Under the pieces are notes generated by a model, which saw only the letters and a program-made list of their open reading frames with translations, did no database searches and was not told the origin of the DNA. Positions 1 through 8,099 of a stretch of 62,039 bases of DNA are shown here, one piece after another. The stretch is taken from NCBI GenBank assembly GCA_031315915.1, contig JALDRK010000024.1, positions 1-62,039 of the forward strand, read 5' to 3'. Position 1 is the stretch's first letter. Each line of letters begins with the position of its first letter. The translations under genes were made by a program, and so were the position numbers. This DNA comes from Nitrospirales bacterium (GTDB lineage: Bacteria; Nitrospirota; Nitrospiria; Nitrospirales; UBA8639).

Positions 1-16
1 ATCCGCGCGGTCCCCC

Positions 17-985
17 TTATTCCCAAGTCCGCGGGTAATAGCCCGTATGCCAATATTCAAACATGATCACCTTCCAGATTTCATCTACCGTCAGATGCTG
101 CTCCCACGGCGGCATCACCGACGCCCACGGAAAGCCTTCCCCCGGCAACCCGATGCCGCCCTTGGCCACCCGCCAGAACACGAATGTTTCTTGCAACTGA
201 GCGATGGTACCCGCATCCGTGAAGTTTGCCGGAATCGGATTAAATGCAAACGCCCACAGCCCACGGCCATTCAAGTTGTCCCCGTGACAGAAGTGACAGT
301 TCTGGAAGAAGATTTCGCCCCCTTCCCGCACATGCTTGATGTAACCCTTGGCATTGGGATCCCATGGGTTGTCCTCCGCACTCTTGACATCTTTCATCAA
401 CCGCCCCATGGATTGATCTACGATGTGCGCGTTACTGTAGGCCTGATCGTATTTGCCATCCAGATTGATCCGATAGGGATTCTGAGCCACCTGAAGGACG
501 TACGTCTTGCCATGCACTTTAGTTGTGGCCGGTGGTGCCGGATGCACCGTCCGTAACTCGATCGGCTCCTCAAAAGACGGCAGGAAGGAATTATAGGCAA
601 ATCCCCATAATCCAATCGGCAGCAGGATGAGCATCACCGTCCGCACGGCTTTCGTCAGCCCAGTCTTGGCATCCAACACATTGATGATCGGGCGCTTGAA
701 TTCTTCCCACTCGGATTGAGAACCCGACACCCACATGAATACGCCGCACGCAGAGACCGTCCCGTAAATGGCGCGCACACTAAACGGAATGGGAGGATAG
801 ATCCGGTACTTCAGATAAAACAAATTGACAAAACACCACACAAAAATGCCTGCCCAAAATTTAGGCAACCCAATGCCAGCCCGCTTGAGCAGGTAGTTGC
901 AGGCGGCAAAGAATAGAATGCAGATAGCCAACTCCGTTACCATCTGCATCGGCATGTAGCCTTCCACGAGTTTCAGCCAGGTCAT
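17..985 (-). CDS. Membrane-anchored cytochrome c, bd-like oxidase module
   Basis: 322 aa. About four hydrophobic segments lie in the first 135 residues (near 18-36, 44-60, 70-88 and 113-135). A C-terminal periplasmic domain follows with one c-type heme motif, C230-H-F-C-H234, and a Met-containing stretch near 290 (VMPPW) that could supply the axial ligand. This is a mono-heme membrane cytochrome c, probably passing electrons to or from the adjacent bd-like oxidase. AAGGAG sits 9 nt before the ATG. It is the last gene of the run 4776 to 17, 29 bp after the next cytochrome gene. The exact electron donor is not visible from sequence. Confidence 0.85.
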   Translation of the reverse strand: MTWLKLVEGYMPMQMVTELAICILFFAACNYLLKRAGIGLPKFWAGIFVWCFVNLFYLKYRIYPPIPFSVRAIYGTVSACGVFMWVSGSQSEWEEFKRPIINVLDAKTGLTKAVRTVMLILLPIGLWGFAYNSFLPSFEEPIELRTVHPAPPATTKVHGKTYVLQVAQNPYRINLDGKYDQAYSNAHIVDQSMGRLMKDVKSAEDNPWDPNAKGYIKHVREGGEIFFQNCHFCHGDNLNGRGLWAFAFNPIPANFTDAGTIAQLQETFVFWRVAKGGIGLPGEGFPWASVMPPWEQHLTVDEIWKVIMFEYWHTGYYPRTWE

Positions 986-1014
986 GAGAAATTACTCCTT
1001 ATTCCAGGTTTACT

Positions 1015-2325
1015 TTATTCTTTCGGAGGAAGCGGTTGACCTTCTTTCAACTGGGATAAATAATCCACAATTTTATTTACCGCTCCAGCACTTAATTTCA
1101 CTCCAAAATCTTTCGGCATTTGATTGTCAGGAAAATCCTTCACTACATACACACTTGGATCCAAGATAGACTCCGTAACATACTCGCGAACCGACTTGGC
1201 TTTACCTTTGTAACCTGGATCCTTAATGCGATTCGGAGCATTGGAACCTTCGTACAACACCGGACCAACTTTTCCGGTTGCGCCCTCTATTCCTGGAACC
1301 GTATGGCACCCAGGGCAGCCAGCCTTCATGAATAGTTTGTCCATGGGTTCACTACCGTCAGCCAAGACTCCGCCTGCCGGCCCAGCCTCTTCTTCTCCAC
1401 CCTCCGCCGGCCTATCGGCTTCTGGAATAAACTTTTCGTAGGAAGCCGTGATTTCCTCATAAGAAGGTGATTCCAAGCCTTCACGGACATACATCCAGGT
1501 ATCAACCGCCGCCAACTCACCTAACGTCAGGGATATCGGTGGCTTATGAATTTTTGGCATGGGGCTTTCAGTGTCATTCGAACCTTTTACCCCAAAACCA
1601 GGAACCACATAACAACTTGGGCAGGCATGAGATTCTGCAATATATTCTTGGGCGTTCGTTGCCGTTCCAGATCCCTCGAAAGCTTCTTTTTGTACTGATG
1701 GGCGTGAAGCCGCGTCATTCATATGATAGTTCGGCTCCTCCAAACGCTTGGTCGCCCTGGCAGGAATATCAAATAAGTTCGGGGCTCGCTCACTGAGGAA
1801 CCCCTGCTGGAAACCATGGCAGAGGGGACATTGCCCCTTTCCAATCGCCCCCTGCGTCTTACTTTGTCCAATACCACCAAAGATAATTTTTTCACCCTCA
1901 TCGCCCAGTTGCTGTGCAGTCATGCTTTGAAAGTCCAGCTTGACTTCAGGTGGAGGGAATCCTCCTTCTACTTGAGGCAGCCAATTCCCATAACCAGAAA
2001 GGGCCGCTGCCACAAAAAACATAAACCCGCCTATTTTCATCAATGCCCCTATATTGGGAAAGTACATTCCCATAATGAAGGCCATGACGGTGATCATCAC
2101 CAGGGACACAGGCAACAGCCTGCTTTCCCCGTAAAAGTTATTTTTATAGTTCGCTATTGCTACAAAAACCAGAAATGCACAGAGCATACCGATCATTATC
2201 TTGAAAGTAGCGCTCTTCTTTTCCCCTGGATCAGACAGCTTAGCTTGCAAGTAGAGCAACAAGCCGATCAGGAGCAAAAAGACCGGCCACCCGATGCTTA
2301 TTGCCTCTTTAATTAGATCTACCAC
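1015..2325 (-). CDS. Membrane-anchored multi-domain cytochrome c with one degenerate heme site
   Basis: 436 aa, GTG start with AGGAGG 9 nt upstream. Four membrane segments lie within residues 13-112, followed by a long periplasmic part. That part has two intact c-heme motifs, C166-P-L-C-H170 and C337-P-G-C-H341. A third motif, C235-P-S-C-Y239, carries Tyr where the heme-ligating His should be. The region near 305-325 is a Glu/Gly/Ala-rich linker. It sits between the CydA-like gene (68 bp upstream) and the mono-heme cytochrome, so it is likely a subunit of the same complex. The codon at the degenerate site is TAT, one base from CAT, in an otherwise normal frame. Confidence 0.85.
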   Translation of the reverse strand: MVDLIKEAISIGWPVFLLLIGLLLYLQAKLSDPGEKKSATFKIMIGMLCAFLVFVAIANYKNNFYGESRLLPVSLVMITVMAFIMGMYFPNIGALMKIGGFMFFVAAALSGYGNWLPQVEGGFPPPEVKLDFQSMTAQQLGDEGEKIIFGGIGQSKTQGAIGKGQCPLCHGFQQGFLSERAPNLFDIPARATKRLEEPNYHMNDAASRPSVQKEAFEGSGTATNAQEYIAESHACPSCYVVPGFGVKGSNDTESPMPKIHKPPISLTLGELAAVDTWMYVREGLESPSYEEITASYEKFIPEADRPAEGGEEEAGPAGGVLADGSEPMDKLFMKAGCPGCHTVPGIEGATGKVGPVLYEGSNAPNRIKDPGYKGKAKSVREYVTESILDPSVYVVKDFPDNQMPKDFGVKLSAGAVNKIVDYLSQLKEGQPLPPKE

Positions 2326-2393
2326 CTTAACAGTCCTCCTAATTGTGGCTGGATTTTCCAGCTCAGAAATATTTTTTCGGCAATTTCAGATTA

Positions 2394-4376
2394 TTAGTGC
2401 CCTGTCACTGGCTGCGGAGCGGGCGTTCCAGGCACAGGCTGCGTGACCGGTCCCGTCACAGGAGCCTTCTTCGCTCCCAAAGTTCCCAACCAGAACACGA
2501 ACATAATACTAATCCAGAAAAAGAGCACATTAAATGAAATCACGTTGGCCGCAAATCCAATAGTATGAGTATAGGCCCATGGGGAATTATCCCGCATGAT
2601 TTCATTCACGTGCCAGAACAACCTGACGGATGATCGAATATAACCCATCAATCCCATCATCCAGGTAAAAGCAGTAGCTAACATGATCAAGGCATACTGA
2701 GAGCGTGGAGGTATTTTTCCCCATTGAATAGGGCCCAATTGCCTTCCGCCCTTTAACATAGCCAGGTTCAACGGCGTCATGAGGATCAAACAAGACAACG
2801 TTCCAGCCACCTGAGGGACCGACAAGCCGATTCGTACGTTTGCCGGAATGAAATATCCATAACAGGCCAACCAAACGTTGTTTAGCTGTGCAATAAGGAA
2901 GAAACATCCCATAAAAATGTTTCCGAATTTTGCCCAACTTACGGTTGGAACACGATTCCCCCTCTGATACCAAATGAAACTAAGAATTGTGGTCATAATG
3001 ATGGCGTTAATTCCACCATTCTTTGCCGACATCACACCATAATTTCCCAGCACAGGGTGCTGTTGGCCACCCATCGCCTTTAGCTCAGCCGGAGTCATGA
3101 CGATTGTGTGAGGAGTAATAAATATCAGCAATCCCACAACCAAAATAAACACCAGGTACTTAATATATTTCTGGAACCGCTCACCTCCGGTCATTCGACC
3201 TAATGCTTGCCAGAGATAGTAATTGGTTGTCAAAAACAGAATGCCAATCATGGTGGCCTGGATAATAAACAACCAAGCCAGCAATCCGCCCATAAGGGTA
3301 ATTCCCATTTGCTGACGATACGCGTACACCTCCCGCATCAGCCAATAACCGGCAAATGGAAGAGGAATCAAAAACGCCACTCCCAAACTCATGGCAATGT
3401 AACCCATCCAGTCGTAATGAGCCCGCTCCTCGTCTGTCTTTGAAGAGAGGAACCGGTATGCAGCATATGCGGCCACCACGCCACCACCGAAAGCCATATT
3501 TCCAAGAATCCTATGGACGTTCAATGGATTCCAGAGCGCAGTATGAAGCACATGCCAAATATTCCCAAGGTAGCGCCCCTGTTCGTCCACTCCGGCAGGT
3601 GACATCATGAAGGCAATCCACGAATTAGCCAAGAACATCAGAACAGTTCCGATGACATTCAAGATCACAGACATGCTAACGTGAATCCACTTCAATATCC
3701 CCTCTCTCATCTTGTCCCATCCATAGTAATAAATGTAGAGAGTCCCGCTCTCCGCCACAAACATCAAGGCATAGATATGCATGACGGGACGGAAGATACT
3801 TGAGAGGTAGCCGAAAAATGCGGGATAGAGAGTCAAGAAGGTAAAAATAAGGATTCCGCCAAGAATGGCGGTCAAAGAGTATGCCGTTAAACTGATCTTT
3901 ATAAAGTCATAAGCCAACTGATCGTACTTTTTGGCCATGGCCTTGTCTTTTGAGACCATTCCGGCGAACTCAATGCACATACAGAAAATCGGCACAGCCA
4001 ATACGAAACTTCCATAGTACAGATGCTGTTGATTGGCAAACCAAAGGAGCACGCGACTTTCGAAGTTGTAGCGCGGATAAAAAGTTTCATTATCTTCAGT
4101 TTTTGGCGCAGGCATTCCGACAGCTGGGCCTTCCGTCTTATAATAGACGTCTCGACCCATCTCAATCTTTTCTTCCTCACCTTCCCCTTCCGCCGCTTCC
4201 TTTTGAGCGGCAACGACATCCGGTGGCGGACCGCCGGCTGGCGCCCCCCCACCCCCTGCAAGGGCCGGGATTGCCATGATAATAGGCATCAAGAGCATTA
4301 CCCCCATCGTGACGAGGAGAGATGCAGCCAAAAGCCTTTTGTTTTTCCGGGTCATTTGAGTGGACAGGCGACCCAT
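2394..4376 (-). CDS. Cytochrome bd-like oxidase subunit I (CydA-like), copy 1
   Basis: 660 aa polytopic membrane protein with an N-terminal hydrophobic segment (about residues 14-40), then an acidic Gly/Ala/Pro-rich stretch and about a dozen helices. The conserved QQH at the start of the core (FANQQHLYYG) and the NPLNVHR and SAKNG regions match those of the second CydA-like protein in this window. It belongs to the divergent bd-like oxidase group known from Nitrospira, not to canonical CydA; I see no GRQPW-type motif. It is probably a terminal oxidase or heme-b electron carrier. The start is supported by AAAGGAGGTAGG just before ATG. Two micro-proteins precede it and two cytochromes c follow it on the same strand. 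The substrate (quinol, cytochrome c or NO) is not known from sequence. Confidence 0.85.
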   Translation of the reverse strand: MGRLSTQMTRKNKRLLAASLLVTMGVMLLMPIIMAIPALAGGGGAPAGGPPPDVVAAQKEAAEGEGEEEKIEMGRDVYYKTEGPAVGMPAPKTEDNETFYPRYNFESRVLLWFANQQHLYYGSFVLAVPIFCMCIEFAGMVSKDKAMAKKYDQLAYDFIKISLTAYSLTAILGGILIFTFLTLYPAFFGYLSSIFRPVMHIYALMFVAESGTLYIYYYGWDKMREGILKWIHVSMSVILNVIGTVLMFLANSWIAFMMSPAGVDEQGRYLGNIWHVLHTALWNPLNVHRILGNMAFGGGVVAAYAAYRFLSSKTDEERAHYDWMGYIAMSLGVAFLIPLPFAGYWLMREVYAYRQQMGITLMGGLLAWLFIIQATMIGILFLTTNYYLWQALGRMTGGERFQKYIKYLVFILVVGLLIFITPHTIVMTPAELKAMGGQQHPVLGNYGVMSAKNGGINAIIMTTILSFIWYQRGNRVPTVSWAKFGNIFMGCFFLIAQLNNVWLACYGYFIPANVRIGLSVPQVAGTLSCLILMTPLNLAMLKGGRQLGPIQWGKIPPRSQYALIMLATAFTWMMGLMGYIRSSVRLFWHVNEIMRDNSPWAYTHTIGFAANVISFNVLFFWISIMFVFWLGTLGAKKAPVTGPVTQPVPGTPAPQPVTGH

Positions 4377-4468
4377 TGACCTACCTCCTTTTAAAACGTG
4401 TTTTTAAACTGCGTAAATTCTTATACTTTCCAAAAAATAGTTGATCTGGCCCAACAAGTCACGAACAC

Positions 4469-4582
4469 CTACCGGAACATGTAGAAATAGTCCAAACCCT
4501 GGGCATCCATCAACAAATAGTCCAGTGTTTGGAAATACAGAAAACTAACAACCAATGAAACTATGACATAGACAACTGTCAT
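4469..4582 (-). CDS. 37-aa single-helix micro-protein
   Basis: The ATG is preceded by AAGGAGG (5-nt spacing) and opens a 37-codon frame ending in TAG. The first 20 residues are a hydrophobic helix (TVVYVIVSLVVSFLYF), followed by a short polar tail with several Asp, Tyr and Phe residues. It lies 92 bp upstream of the CydA-like gene and 62 bp downstream of another micro-protein, on the same strand. Small one-helix subunits (CydX, CbdX) are known in bd oxidases, so a role as an accessory subunit is reasonable but inferred. I see no residue match to CydX. Confidence 0.6.
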   Translation of the reverse strand: MTVVYVIVSLVVSFLYFQTLDYLLMDAQGLDYFYMFR

Positions 4583-4644
4583 AAAATCCTCCTTCAATCA
4601 AATCGTGATAAGTTGGAAATTTCTGGAAAGAAAGTCATCACTTT

Positions 4645-4776
4645 TTAGCAGGGGCACTGAATGCCGGCAAACCAATAAAAAAACCATAAGCTGACCGCAC
4701 AGGTTATGTAAAAAATTGCTTTGCCAATTTTGGTCTCCAATTCAGTCGCTTCTCTTACTGGTCCAGCTTCAGCCAT
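4645..4776 (-). CDS. 43-aa single-helix micro-protein ending in Cys-Pro-Cys
   Basis: The ATG follows AGAGGTGGTGGG, a good ribosome site, and the frame ends in TAA after 43 codons. There is a polar, Glu-rich N-terminus (about 20 residues), then one aromatic-rich helix (IFYITCAVSLWFFYWFAG) and a C-terminal CPC. It is probably the first gene of the unit 4776-17 that carries the bd-like oxidase copy 1 and its cytochromes. The CPC tail could bind a metal or form a disulfide, but this is not shown. It was found by direct reading because it is short, and function is inferred only from position. Confidence 0.6.
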   Translation of the reverse strand: MAEAGPVREATELETKIGKAIFYITCAVSLWFFYWFAGIQCPC

Positions 4777-4837
4777 TTCCCACCACCTCTTCGTTAATAC
4801 ATGTTTTTATTTAAATATTTACACCTAAACTATTTTA

Positions 4838-4866
4838 TTGACAGACTCTCGAAATTCATGGTAATC
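4838..4866 (+). promoter_or_regulatory. Possible sigma-70-type promoter
   Basis: A perfect TTGACA at 4838-4843 is followed by 17 nt and a poor -10 (GTAATC). It lies 45 bp before the plus-strand micro-ORF at 4912. The AT-rich stretch just to its left (4796-4836) probably also carries the divergent promoter of the minus-strand unit starting at 4776. The weak -10 keeps confidence low. Confidence 0.3.
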
Positions 4867-4911
4867 CAAGGTTTATTGCTCACGTAAATTTGACATTAAA
4901 AGGAACAGCTC

Positions 4912-5016
4912 ATGCGTACCAATGCAAAAGTGTTCGATATTATAGTTTTGGCCGGAATGGTTGTCAATATAATCCTGGCTGTCTTCCTCATTCTCTACTA
5001 CTTTGATTTTCTGTAG
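4912..5016 (+). CDS. 34-aa single-helix micro-protein on the opposite strand
   Basis: ATG with AGGA 9 nt upstream, 34 codons, TAG stop. After a short basic N-terminus (RTNAK), residues 8-32 form one hydrophobic helix. It is the only plus-strand candidate gene in the first 28 kb and converges on the FGE-fold gene, overlapping its 3' end by 19 bp. The helix-only layout resembles the two minus-strand micro-proteins nearby, though the sequence is different. It could be a chance frame; the ribosome site and possible upstream promoter argue for a real gene. Confidence 0.45.
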   Translation: MRTNAKVFDIIVLAGMVVNIILAVFLILYYFDFL

Positions 5017-5936
5017 TTTTCCATGGATGATGTCGTCAACATCTCATCTGTTTTTTGCGGAGACTCGGAACTGGCACACCGAAAACCAATGGTTTCGTCC
5101 CGGAAGTCTGGAACCATAAAACTTCTATTAGTTATTCTTAAGTCGATTCCTTGACTGGTATAGCCTCCTCCCCGCATGGTCTTATACGTTGAGGGCGGAG
5201 TTTCATCATCTAGGAAAGCCGTTCGCCCAGGCTTATACAGATCCTCGACATACCAATCTGCTACCCATTCCATTAAGTTACCCGCACCGTCGAAAACCCC
5301 GTATACGCTTTGATCTTTAGGAAATGACCCAACAGGTGCCGTAACCTCGAAACCGTCACGCTCTCCGTCAAAATTAGCCGGAAACCCCTCAAGGCCATCT
5401 CCCCACGGCCAAGTGCGTCCATCCGAACCTCGAACGGCTTTCTCCCACTCCTTCTCGGTTGGCAAACGCTTTCCTTTCCATTGGCAAAAGGTCTGTGCAT
5501 CCGGCCAGGACACATAGGTCACAGGCTGGGAAGGCCCTCGAAGGGCTTCAAATTTTCTGGCATACCGTGAAGGTGGACCAGGCTGACGATGTCCGGTGGC
5601 ATCTATAAACTGCTGATACTGATGATTCGTGACTTCATACTTGTCAATCCAATAGGATTCCAACGTTTCAACGTGCGCAGGCTTTTCATTAAAGCCTCCC
5701 TCATTGCTGCCTAATATAAATTCACCTGCCGGCACCTCGACCATTTCCTCCAGTGAAGCCAAATCCACATTTTCATGTTGCGTCCCATAACCGCGGTCAG
5801 GCATGAACGATTCAGATATTTTTGAATCGTTCGGAGAAGAAGGGGGACGATCGGTTCCCTTGAGAATGCCAATGACCGGCAAACTTGTCAAAAACAAGAC
5901 GGCCACCAAAAAAATTATTTTAAAGCGACCTTCCAC
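4998..5936 (-). CDS. FGE-sulfatase-fold (SUMF1-like) protein, non-catalytic type
   Basis: 312 aa, GTG start, N-terminal signal anchor (about residues 5-25), then a full formylglycine-generating-enzyme-like fold. The family landmarks are VPAGEFILGS, the KRLPTEKEWEKA helix, the PWGD turn, GNLMEWVADW and the C-terminal TIGFRCA. True FGE carries a copper-binding cysteine pair between the RGG turn and GFRCA; none is present here, so it is unlikely to make formylglycine. It is probably an extracytoplasmic structural or maturation partner of the oxidase module. A related paralogue lies 90 bp upstream on the same strand. Confidence 0.8.
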   Translation of the reverse strand: MEGRFKIIFLVAVLFLTSLPVIGILKGTDRPPSSPNDSKISESFMPDRGYGTQHENVDLASLEEMVEVPAGEFILGSNEGGFNEKPAHVETLESYWIDKYEVTNHQYQQFIDATGHRQPGPPSRYARKFEALRGPSQPVTYVSWPDAQTFCQWKGKRLPTEKEWEKAVRGSDGRTWPWGDGLEGFPANFDGERDGFEVTAPVGSFPKDQSVYGVFDGAGNLMEWVADWYVEDLYKPGRTAFLDDETPPSTYKTMRGGGYTSQGIDLRITNRSFMVPDFRDETIGFRCASSESPQKTDEMLTTSSMENYRKSK

Positions 5937-6026
5937 GATACTCTCAGCTTTTCTACATTAATCGGGTATTGGCTAAATCGCAGTTGAACGAATAACTGAC
6001 GCCTTTCTGAAAAAAATCCTCGCCGG

Positions 6027-6947
6027 CTATAGTGGTCCGGCTGGAGAGTCGGTCGGGGGATCTTTCGCGCAACGAAACCCAACCGTTGCATCGGTTCTCC
6101 ACAATTTGGCAGAAAATCGCTTGGTGACACGGGCACCCAGCTTCGACTCTCGCCATGATCCACCCCGAATGACCTTGAACACATCTTCCCCGTCTGGTCC
6201 CATAGGATCTCGATAAGAGGCCTTTTGATAGTAATCCGCTGCATAATTATCCATGACCCACTCCGCCACATTGCCCACGGCATCATAAAGCCCAAAAGGA
6301 CTCCGACCCACCTCAAACGATCCCACTGGCGCTAGATATTGAAAGTTATCTTCCTGCCCATCCACATTGGCATAGGGGTAATCAAACTTATCCCCCCAAG
6401 GGTATCGACGCTTGCCTTCACCCCGAGCCGCTTTTTCCCATTCGGCTTCTGTCGGCAATCGCTTTCCCGCCCAACGACAATAACCAAAGGCGTCATTCCA
6501 CGTAACCCCAACCACAGGGAAATCAGGACTCACCAACTTGGCGATATCATCTTCGAAGACCGGAACCTTTGGCTTTTCCCGCTTGGTCATATTTAGAAAA
6601 CGATCGTAATCTCCTTGAGTGACCTCCTTTAAATCAATATAAAAAGGCTTCAAGTACACAGGATGCGGGGGGCCTTCGTCGGGATCCCCATCGGCAATCC
6701 CCATAGTAAACGGCCCTTCCGGGATTTCCACCATTTCTCGGTTATCATCGCCGACCAGAGTTTTATACATGGAGAAATCCTGAGTCGGTAGAGGTTGAAG
6801 AACACGGGCCTTGGCCGGTTGTCCGGCGGAAATAGCGTCTAGTTCCTGCTTCCCCTTGTAGGTTTCATACAACAGCATCGCGATCATCATGATAAATGAT
6901 CCAAACACAAAGATGATCGCTCCCATGAGTACGTTCTTATTATCCAT
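6027..6947 (-). CDS. FGE-sulfatase-fold (SUMF1-like) membrane-anchored protein
   Basis: 306 aa from the ATG at 6947, chosen because AAGGTAACG precedes it and because an upstream in-frame start would run into the neighbouring gene. The N-terminus is a membrane anchor (MGAIIFVFGSFIMMIAM). The fold landmarks are IPEGPFTMG, VTWNDAFGYCRWAGKRLP, PWGD, GNVAEWVMD, VIRGGSW and VGFRCA. As in the neighbour at 4998, the catalytic cysteine pair of genuine FGE is missing between RGGSW and GFRCA. The two proteins probably form a pair anchored on the periplasmic side next to the bd-like oxidase genes. Confidence 0.82.
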   Translation of the reverse strand: MDNKNVLMGAIIFVFGSFIMMIAMLLYETYKGKQELDAISAGQPAKARVLQPLPTQDFSMYKTLVGDDNREMVEIPEGPFTMGIADGDPDEGPPHPVYLKPFYIDLKEVTQGDYDRFLNMTKREKPKVPVFEDDIAKLVSPDFPVVGVTWNDAFGYCRWAGKRLPTEAEWEKAARGEGKRRYPWGDKFDYPYANVDGQEDNFQYLAPVGSFEVGRSPFGLYDAVGNVAEWVMDNYAADYYQKASYRDPMGPDGEDVFKVIRGGSWRESKLGARVTKRFSAKLWRTDATVGFRCAKDPPTDSPAGPL

Positions 6948-7002
6948 CGTTACCTTAATTTTCGAAAATGACCCGATGCGAGGATTATCGGGATCGGCAC
7001 GA

Positions 7003-7374
7003 TCAGTGGGCTGAATTATCCGGCTGCTCAACAACCGGAGGCGGCGCTTCTGCCTTCCGCTGTGAAAATACATCCCATAACATGGAAACCCAAATTCCCA
7101 GAAAACCACCCATGGCTGCCCCTGAAGCGGCTCCTACCGTAATCGTATCCACTCCGCCTAACACCCAAGCTAAGAATCCACCCAACACTGTCCCAAGAAA
7201 GATTCCCAGGAACAATTGTCGCCCACCCAAAAACCCGACCCCGGCACCAAGCATGATTCCCAGAAGAAGGGCAGGCCACAGGAACCCTTCACCCATGAAC
7301 ATCCCGATCAGGCCTCCCACGGTCCCCAGCACGACTGATCCCAACACGATATCAAAAACTTTTGAATTCGCCAC
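7003..7374 (-). CDS. Small glycine-rich membrane protein
   Basis: 123 aa, GTG start with GAGG upstream. Three to four closely packed hydrophobic, Gly-rich helices (repeated GxxxG-type spacing such as LGTVGGLIG and GAGVGFLGG) are followed by a short polar Pro/Glu tail. No catalytic motif is visible and I do not recognise a named family. The glycine-zipper pattern suggests oligomerising helices. It lies between the FGE-fold gene (56 bp) and the DUF3047 gene (38 bp) in the same transcription direction, so it probably belongs to the oxidase-associated operon. Confidence 0.7.
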   Translation of the reverse strand: MANSKVFDIVLGSVVLGTVGGLIGMFMGEGFLWPALLLGIMLGAGVGFLGGRQLFLGIFLGTVLGGFLAWVLGGVDTITVGAASGAAMGGFLGIWVSMLWDVFSQRKAEAPPPVVEQPDNSAH

Positions 7375-7412
7375 GTCCCATCCTCTACCGAACCGGAATC
7401 ATCAAAACAACC

Positions 7413-8099
7413 CTATCGTTCATGAACCTGGATGGAACCAAAATCCACCTCCACACCCGGACCGCCCAGTAAGGAGATTCCCCATGCCTTGTCAGCCGGC
7501 TCATGGTTATGAATTTCCAAAAAACTTTCGTAGACATTGATCCGTTCTTCCACCCATTCACCTAAAGGTTGGGCCCCACTCCGAATCACGATCTCCGTTG
7601 AACTAAACATCCCCCCCTCTTTCATCGTCCCCACCGGCAATTTGACACTCCACAAATATTTGGTATTCACCGGAATAAACATCAAATCCACATCCAATGA
7701 GGGATACACGGCCGCAATGAACTCGGCATTCTCCGGAACGACACGCGCCCGCCATCGCCAGCTTAACACCGGATATTTTTTCGGATCCCAAGAAAATTCT
7801 TTGGTATATACACGTTGATTGGCATTCTTGGCGGACAAAAATGCCTGTTCGCCCTCTTCTTGAATGCTGTAGGTCTCATGTGCCGTTACCGTACTTCTCT
7901 GTGCTTCCCAGTTTTGAGGAAACCCTTTCTCATTCGGTTTGGAAAAATCTTCCAACACCAGACTATCTATGGCACTTGACTGGGCATACGCAATAGATGC
8001 CCCTCCGACAACAGTTCCAATAGCCATCCAAACGAATAACATCACGACCGATAGCCCATTGAGCCATAATCCTCGGCGAGTACGACGCATTATGTTCAT
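7413..8099 (-). CDS. DUF3047 family secreted protein
   Basis: 228 aa from the ATG at 8099, which overlaps the TGA of the upstream CydA-like gene as ATGA, a typical coupled start. An N-terminal signal peptide (RRGLWLNGLSVVMLFVWMA and on to AYA) leads to a beta-rich domain. Its features (VLSWRWRA, the conserved YPSLDVDLMFIPVNTKYLWS region, WGISLLGG) fit DUF3047, a family of periplasmic beta-sandwich proteins without a defined activity. The coupled start suggests a fixed ratio with the oxidase subunit, perhaps as an assembly or periplasmic partner. Confidence 0.75.
   Translation of the reverse strand: MNIMRRTRRGLWLNGLSVVMLFVWMAIGTVVGGASIAYAQSSAIDSLVLEDFSKPNEKGFPQNWEAQRSTVTAHETYSIQEEGEQAFLSAKNANQRVYTKEFSWDPKKYPVLSWRWRARVVPENAEFIAAVYPSLDVDLMFIPVNTKYLWSVKLPVGTMKEGGMFSSTEIVIRSGAQPLGEWVEERINVYESFLEIHNHEPADKAWGISLLGGPGVEVDFGSIQVHER

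Noticed and set aside
4998..6947. Formylglycine-generating enzymes for a sulfatase
   Set aside because: Catalytic cysteines are missing and no sulfatase gene is near.
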